A program made the position numbers and the translations under genes. A DNA stretch of 64,000 nucleotides from Dama dama. Its lineage: Eukaryota > Chordata > Mammalia > Artiodactyla > Cervidae. Location of the stretch: the NCBI RefSeq assembly GCF_033118175.1, contig NC_083699.1, positions 49,077,001 to 49,141,000 of the forward strand. The letters run 5' to 3'. The notes below the pieces were generated by a model. The model ran no database searches. It was not told the DNA's origin and saw nothing but the letters and a program-made list of their open reading frames with translations. Each line of letters opens with the position of its first letter. Within the stretch, counting starts at the first letter, position 1. This document shows, in pieces, positions 57,471 through 64,000 of the stretch.

Positions 57471-57729
57471 ACGTGAATCACAACCTTTGAAATTTTCAGT
57501 TGTTGCTCTACCTTCTATCCTTCAGTGACATCTCAGAGTTTGGTGCTATTCTGATTTCTGCTCTTGGTAACCTGTTTCTTCTCCTCAGAGTGCTTAGAAT
57601 CTTCCCTTTACCCTGAGTTTTACAAGTAATATAATGAAATTTTTTATTAACTGGGCACTCAAAGAGTGAAATATGACTGAGCATGAAGACAGGCAAGCAG
57701 AGGCCCTTTCCATCTGGAATTTTCAGCAA

Positions 57730-58200
57730 TTTCTGTGACAGTTTCTTCTCCTTTGCTTTCTCGGGCTTTGTTTGTTAGCTTTATTTTTAAAATTTTCTTG
57801 ATTTCTGGATGGTGTGATGTTGGGGTGCCTGGTTTGAACCTCCTCTTATATTTCTAATCTTCTCTACAGTTTATTCCTTTTTTTCCTTCCTACTTTATGG
57901 GAGAGTTCCTCACCTTTATTTACAACCTTTTAGCTGAATTTTTTTGTTTTGACCATTAATTTCCAAGAGCTCTTTGTTGTTCTCTGTTAATTTTAAAAGC
58001 ATATCTTGTTCTTGTTTTATGGATATCATATCTTCTTTTGACTCTTTCAACCTATAAATTTTAGAGGTTTTATTTTCTTTTGAAATTTTCCTTTGTTCTC
58101 TACATCATCTAGTTTTCCAGGCTTCTTTATTCTGTTGTATACTGTTTTGTTCTCTGTGATAATTGCTACAAGTGTTCGTCAGTGCTTTCTTATAGTTCTT
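57730..58200 (-). repeat. Probable old LINE remnant, antisense, unassigned
   Basis: T-rich sequence with 'gttctctgttaattttaaaa', 'tcttcttttgactctttcaa' and 'catctagttttccaggcttc' resembles antisense old L1 3' sequence. Too diverged to assign. Confidence 0.3.
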
Positions 58201-59393
58201 GGTCATTTCTTCACATTTAATACTGAGGCTCTGAAATGCCGATTGGAAGTCCTATGTGCAGAGTGGCAGTTGGCAGGAGGGCATCACTGTCGGGTGATCC
58301 TGTGGCAGACTGGGCTGTTTCATCAGAGGTCTCCCAAATGTCAGTTTCTGTAGGTCTTTCCTCTGGTGCAGTTCATATTCTCTAGAAAGTTCTCCAATGT
58401 CCTGCCAGGGGCATGCCTGACTGCCACTAGTCCTGGGAGTAGGGTAGAGATGAGGAGTGAGGCTGGAGGCCTCATGGTCAGGATGCAGACTTTCCCTCAG
58501 TCTGATGTTTTTCACCTGGCACGTCCTCCTCTCCACCCGGGTCACTGTGTCACATCTCAGCCTTCCATCTCAAGCCGCTGTTTCGTAGCTCTCATTTCAT
58601 GTCTAATCTTTCCATGACAGTGCATCTTCTCATCACCTCCCTTTCCTCACCTCCTGACTCCCTAGCCTGCAGACGGGCAGCATGAGCCCCTCTTCCTTTC
58701 CCACCTCCCAATCTGTCTCTTCCAAAACTTGCATCATTGCACAATGCAGAGCTGCATTACTATAAAAAGCTAAATAGCATGACAACTTAAACAAGGTACT
58801 CTCAAGCATTTGTTTGGCTTAAAGCTTCTACAATGCCATTTTCTTGGATTATATTTTCATTTATGTGAGATGAGTGTCATCCCAAAATGATTTTATTGCC
58901 AGAGAAGTTGGGCAGATAGAAATACATTTTAGAAAATAAAGTGACGTGTGGCACATTTTAATTCTTTGTTCTCCATTTAAAACTGAAATGATGCATCTCT
59001 AAGCCTAAATTTTTGGTAATCTAGGAAGATTGTTGCCTGGCCTGGCTGTGTGGTGCCTTCCACTTGTGGGCCCACATTGCAAATGCTGGTCTGCCTTGAC
59101 CACCTCCACCAGGGTGGCTCGCTGGATGGAGCACAGCAGCAGCCAGCAGGTGCCTTGAGCTGAGCCGGCAGGTGGAAGCTGGTACTGCTTGGTGAGAGAG
59201 GTAGTTTGTGTTTGCCTATAAGAAGGCCACAACCACTTCTCAGGATCTATAAAGGGGGTGGGTCCAACATGCCTGACTCTGCTGTCTGTGAAATTCTTCT
59301 ATCTGAGGTCCCACTGACTTCTCAATCCCTAAATCCGGAACCATTGCTCATTTCTTATTCTTGACCCCCCTTGGGTCACTGACCACTGTCCCA

Positions 59394-59785
59394 GTCTATT
59401 CAGGCTGCTGTATCAAAATGCCATAGACTGGGTGACTTCTAAACAACAGTTGTTTATTTCTCCTAGGTCCAGAGGCTGGAAGTCCAAGGTACTGGCAGAT
59501 TTAGTGTGTGGTGCAGGCCTGCTTCCTGCTTCATAGACAGCTGTCTTCTCACTGTGTCCTCACATGGAGGAAGAGTGAGGAAGTTCTTTGGGGTCTCCTT
59601 GATAACAGCACAGATCCCATTCCTGAGGATTCCTGCTTCATGAGCTGGAACTCAAGCTTTAATCACGTCCCAAAGGCCTCGCCTCCTAACACCATCACAT
59701 TGAGGGTTAGGTTTCAGCATGTGGATTTCAGGGCGGGGGACACATACCTTCGGTCTGTAGCAACCAGACTGTGCCGATTGGAAAT
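59394..59785 (-). repeat. Old MaLR-type LTR, antisense
   Basis: 'aggctgctgtatcaaaatgc', 'atagactgggtgacttctaa', 'ccagaggctggaagtccaag', 'tcactgtgtcctcacatgga' and 'tcccaaaggcctcgcctcct' follow the reverse order of a mammalian MaLR/ERVL-type LTR. Confidence 0.7.
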
Positions 59786-60319
59786 GGTCTTTTCCTGTTT
59801 CTTCTAGGACACAGCACTGTCTTGTCTCTCTTCTTAGTCTCCCTGTCCCCTGCTGTGGGCAGAGGGCCCAGGGTCCGTTCTGTGCAGTCAATGCTCCTCT
59901 CTGTGCTCTTCCTCAGGGAGCCTTTCCTGCATCACTGAAGCTTGGGTGGCTCTTACCTGCTTCTCCGACTTCTTTGAACTCAGCTCCACAGTGCCAACTC
60001 CCTGGATGTCTGAGCATCACCTTGACTTAGAGAGAAGCAGGGCTGAACTACTCAGTTTCTTTCTCCTCTTTTTATTTACCTTCTCCTCCTTACTCTCTTC
60101 CCCTAAAACAATAAACAAATAATTAGCTAATCTTCTGAATTTCCCCAAGCCTGGAAAGTTAGTGTTAACTTGTATTTCTGTGTCTAGCTTAAATCCTCCT
60201 ATCTTTTTCAGTCTCACAGCTCTCACCTTAGATCAGCAGATGTCATTTCTTATGTGGGCCTCTTAGACAATTTCTAAATCTAACTTTATCCCTACAAAAC
60301 CTCATCCATCACCTATAGG

Positions 60320-60560
60320 CAGCCGACACCTCCTGTGTACTGAAGCCAGATTATCTTTCCTAAAACAGTGCTTTGCTTGTATCCTTCCCCAGGTTAAACA
60401 TCTTCAGTAGCTGTCTGTTGCCTACAGGACAAAATCCAAACCCATTTGGTTTTCAGTCAATAAGCTTCATTATTTCATTCAATAAGCCCTAAGTTACTCA
60501 TTTGGTTGCACCTCCAGCCTTGCACCTCTCTGAACCCTCTTCTTCCCCTTGATATACTCT
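60320..60560 (-). repeat. L2 LINE remnant, antisense
   Basis: 'gtagctgtctgttgcctaca', 'ggacaaaatccaaacccatt' and 'acctccagccttgcacctct' are antisense L2 landmarks. Confidence 0.6.
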
Positions 60561-60899
60561 GGTTAATACATACAGATGAATGCAACTCTGTTTCTATTTC
60601 TAGAATTCTCTTTACCATTTTGGGTTTAACCTAAGTTCTTGCCCTTGGGTGAAATAGGGGAGAGAGTATAAGCAGATGATATGGTCCAAAATCTGGGAGC
60701 CTGTGTGGTCTGAGCAATGTCAGATGTTCTGAGCCTGGTTTTCTCATTGGTAAAAATGAGGGTAAAAGTAGTGTTTAAATATCCAGATCGCCTTCCTGCC
60801 CAATTCAGTGGGGCAGGCAGGCTGAGGGAGTTCGGTTGAGGTAAGAGGCTGCAGCAGTCTGCTCAGACCCTGAGGGGTATTCATGAGGGCATTTGAGAC

Positions 60900-61375
60900 T
60901 CTGGTTCCTCATTAAAAATTTTAAAATGTACTGATGAAATACTTCAAATATACAGGAAATAATATAATAGATGTTCATCTATCCACACCCCAAATTTCAT
61001 GGATAATATTTTGCCAGGTTTGCTTCAGATCTCTATTAAAAATAAAAATAAATGAAGCATTACAGACATAGTTTAAGCTGCACTTTTACACACTCCCTCT
61101 TCTCCCCTGGGCAACTGCGTGCCTGAGGCTGATGCGTGTCCTGCCTGTACCTTATAATTTTTCTACCGTCTGTAGACAGCCACAATTGATTTCTGTGGTT
61201 GTTTAGTGTTTGAAAATTGTACATACCTTTAATCATACTACATGGATCCTTTCACCTGCTAAATAATTGTGGATGAATGAATTGTTATGCAATTGGCTTT
61301 TTTCACCCAAGGTATTTTTGAGATTTATCTGTGTTATGACATTTACCATTTCATTCATTTTAATTGCTCACAGTG
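60900..61375 (-). repeat. Old L1M-type fragment, antisense
   Basis: 'tacaggaaataatataatag', 'ttcatggataatattttgcc', 'accttataatttttctaccg' and 'ggtatttttgagatttatct' follow the antisense order of old L1M/L1ME 3' sequence. Confidence 0.55.
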
Positions 61376-62929
61376 TCACCAGAGACTCAGACAAGTAAGC
61401 CGTTACTAAGTTGTGGAAAGTACCATGACAGGGGTTTACATAGGAAATCTGGGGTTGTGGTGGGCTCTCAACCCAGCCTGAGAGTCAGGAAAAGAGATTC
61501 CCCCTGAGCTGATTGTTGCAGGAATACAGGGTTTAGAAGAAGAGAAGGAAGAAATCTTACAGGGAAGGAAGCTTATACAAAGACCCAAGAGAGTATACAG
61601 TGAGGGTGCCTGGGGTCGGGGGTGGTGGGGAGCAGGCAGAGCCAGCTCACCAAAGGCCTTGTCTGCTGTGCCGAGGGACTTGGGCTTTCCTTGAGACTGT
61701 GGGAAATGTTATAGCATTGTTACATTTTAGAAGACCAGGGACTTGAGACGGGATGCAGAATGCAGGCAGAAACCTGATTTGAGAGGCTATTGTTGGTAAC
61801 CTGGAAAAGTAGCGGTGATGCAGTGCCTCTGCAGGTGGGGGAGGGGCAGGAGAAGGCGAGGTGGTGAGAGGCGGTGCAGGCAGAAGAAGAGACAAGGCTG
61901 ACCCCCCGGGCTGGCTGACTCGTGGTGTCGTGCACGGGATCTGGAAGGAACACGCGGCAGGGGTGGGGAGGGGCGTGTAAGAGGTGAGTGAAGATCTGGT
62001 GATCAAGTCATAAGTGATGCGGACACGTAGGTGAAGCGCTGGGATGGGTGGAAGTTGTTTGGGGAGACCATGCTGATTTTGAAGCCAACAGAGCTGTATG
62101 TGTTAAGATGGAAATTAATTTCACCAGAAGAGACAATTTTCACTGTTTGGGATTAAAAAAAAACTCTCTGACAAAATGCCAAACATACAAAGTGAGTAGG
62201 CTAAAGATATATATTCTTTACTTAAGAATTCACCCCAGAAACCCTTCAGGTGACTGTTCCCTGTTCCACTCAGGGTGTAATGAGCACATCCACGCTGTAG
62301 CTGTTCTCTGGAACTCACTGCCAGCTTGCACTTATGGCTACTGAAGAGAGGCTTGGGGTCTTCCTGGGTGGTCTTCTTACAGTCCTGGTGGGTAGTAGAT
62401 GTTGAGTGAGTATGCAGGAATGAGCACGTTGAGCATGAGATAGTGACACCATACTGCAGCCTCTTAGCCCCTCTGCAGTGATGATGGCCCATCTGCAGAC
62501 ACCCTTACTCTGGAACATCTGCCCAGGGCCCCCCTTTCCCTGGGCCCCCATTCTCCTCCTGAGATGAAGACTGTGGCCCAGCTGCCCCCATGACCCTGTT
62601 GCATTGTCCTCCCTTCCCGGCAGCTTCCTGAGCCTTCCTGGCCGGCTCCTCTCCCTCCACAGAGCATCGTGCTCTTGCTGGGAAGGGTTTTCCAGCCCTG
62701 GGGAGGAAGGGCTGCCTGGAAGGGCTTTGCAATACCCGGGATGGCCTCTGTGTGGAGTCGTGATTCTGGCTGTCCACTGTCGGGCCTCTCAGGGCTGGGG
62801 ATCCCTTTCCCAGGGTGGCTCCCTCAGCCTTTCTTCTCTGCACACGGAGGGACCAGGAGGGAACCTGGACTTCCCCGTGCCGAGTGGCTTGTGAGGTCTT
62901 GGCGTCTCACTTACGAGGTGGTGCAGTGC

Positions 62930-63050
62930 ACACACCATCTTGCATGACCCTCACAGGTAACCCTGTGGGGAGACTGGGCAGCGTTGTTGTCTCCATCTCA
63001 CAGATGCAGGGACAGTGGCCCAGAGAGGTGAAACAGTTTCCAAGAACTGA
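62930..63050 (-). repeat. MIR-like remnant, antisense
   Basis: 'gcatgaccctcacaggtaac', 'catctcacagatgcagggac' and 'gcccagagaggtgaaacagt' match the antisense MIR core. Confidence 0.55.
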
Positions 63051-63152
63051 GGCCTCAGTACCCAGCCCCCTTCCTGGTCTAGCCGAGAGAGAACAATGTC
63101 TTCTCAGCTCTGCTGATGAGTTCTTTAAATGAGTGTCCCAGCCTCTGTCCCT

Positions 63153-63326
63153 GGGGTTCTCGACCCTGCCTGCATATTAGAAGCACTGGGAGATCCTTGT
63201 GGGGAAAAAAAATGAATCCCTGGCCCCATGCCAGACCAAGTGGGTCAGCACAGCTGGGATGGGGCCTGTCGATCTGTATTTTCAAGTGTTCCAGATGATC
63301 CCACATGCAGCCAGGGTTGAGAACCC
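63153..63326. repeat. MER5A-type hAT element
   Basis: 'ggggttctcgaccctgcctg', 'catattagaagcactgggag', 'atccctggccccatgccaga' and 'gccagggttgagaaccctg' give both inverted ends ('ggttctc' and 'gagaacc') and the middle of this non-autonomous DNA transposon. Confidence 0.75.
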
Positions 63327-63579
63327 TGCTCATGTAGGCTCGGCTCTGCTCTCAGGCTCAGTGAAATAAAAACCAAATGTGATGGGCCAAGACCTCACTT
63401 GCTCAGGGTGACAGAATCCTGGAGACTGGTCTGAAGAACTCACTGCTCTGGGAATGGGCTCAGGGCAGGGACAGGAGCTCTTAGCCCCAGAACAAGGACT
63501 TGTCCCTCCTTCCTCTGTGTGTCTCACTTGACCAGCACTCACGTGGTAGAACCTGCTTTCTTGTGTGTATGGACGTAAT

Positions 63580-63768
63580 GAGCACCAGCTCTGGGTCAGA
63601 CACTTCACATGTATTTTATTTTATTCTTGAAACAGCCTAGTGCTTTGGGTCAGATGGTGATCCCCATTTTACAGATGAGGAAGTCAAAGTCCCGAGAGGT
63701 TATGCAACTTTCCTGAGATTGCAAAGTCAGTGGCTCAGCTAAGCTTCGAACCCAGAGGTTGGGCTCCA
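63580..63768 (-). repeat. MIR SINE, antisense
   Basis: 'agcaccagctctgggtcaga', 'ttttacagatgaggaagtca', 'agaggttatgcaactttcct' and 'aagcttcgaacccagaggtt' match the antisense MIR, including the tRNA-related end. Confidence 0.8.
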
Positions 63769-64000
63769 AAGTGTTCCATGGTGCTTCTCTGGGCATAGCC
63801 TGGGAGGAAAGTGGTGGAATTGTTCTCTTCCAACAAGAGTTCTCTACTCCTCCCCTTCTCCTGTGGATCAAGGGTTCTGAGGCCCTGCCAGCCTCTGTGG
63901 GCCCATCAGGCCTGCTCAGAATTATGAAGGCTCAGAGTCTGCTGGGGAACCAGGAGATGAGGTGGAGGACTGTGAGGCAAGGTCAGAAGCTGGAACCAGG

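Larger units (their letters stand above)
49548..64000 (+). other. SLC12A8: SLC12A8 intron 5, 5' part (continues beyond the window)
   Basis: Donor gtaagc. No further SLC12A8 exon was found up to 64,000: the family's next segment, expected to complete the split codon with H-G-F-I-G-Y, is not present in any frame I could see. The first part is repeat-rich (50.0-57.5 kb). The stretches 49.6-50.0, 50.1-50.6, 50.8-51.7, 58.2-59.4, 59.8-60.3 and 61.4-62.9 kb hold unique sequence with nothing that I can name. Confidence 0.8.

Noticed and set aside
1..64000. A previously undescribed biological system
   Set aside because: I looked on both strands for gene clusters, arrays or unusual coding architecture. 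Everything I could identify is explained by a vertebrate gene, its neighbour's UTR and repeats.

Overview
This window is mammalian nuclear DNA from a ruminant. The evidence is the dense set of ruminant-lineage retroelements: BovB (RTE-type) LINE fragments, tRNA-derived Bov-tA/Bov-A SINEs, CHR-type SINEs and 3' ends of the bovine L1 family. Older pan-mammalian repeats (MIR, L2, L1M, MER5A-like, MaLR/ERVL-like LTRs) lie beneath them. I cannot separate cattle from sheep, goat, buffalo or other bovids by eye.

Layout. (1) Positions 1 to about 5,400 are AT-rich, free of recognisable transposons and contain several AATAAA signals. They look like a long 3' untranslated region; from the mammalian gene order ZNF148-SLC12A8-HEG1 on one strand, I infer the ZNF148 3' UTR. 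No zinc-finger coding sequence is present, so this part is an inference. (2) About 5,400-14,450 is an intergenic stretch with old repeats only. (3) About 14,450-15,120 is a GC-rich, CpG-rich, TATA-less promoter with tandem GC boxes and a candidate non-coding first exon. (4) From there to the end of the window runs the 5' part of SLC12A8 on the + strand. Four coding exons are clear: 15549-15599, 34050-34196, 39281-39472 and 49316-49547. They join in one frame and encode the first 207 residues plus one base of a 208th codon. The remaining exons lie beyond the window.

SLC12A8 is the divergent member (CCC9) of the cation-chloride cotransporter family. The part seen here covers the short cytoplasmic N-terminus and about the first five membrane segments. 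The rest of the window is introns holding nested and inverted repeats. Several insertions can be dated relative to each other by direct target-site duplications readable in the sequence, notably a three-level nest at 51.9-54.0 kb.

No prokaryote-type system, tRNA or rRNA gene, CRISPR array or clearly new protein-coding gene is visible. The most notable points are the nested insertions, the opposed BovB copies inside intron 4, a tandem splice acceptor at the last coding exon seen, a strong G-quadruplex candidate, and the absence of ruminant-specific insertions from the first 16.9 kb.
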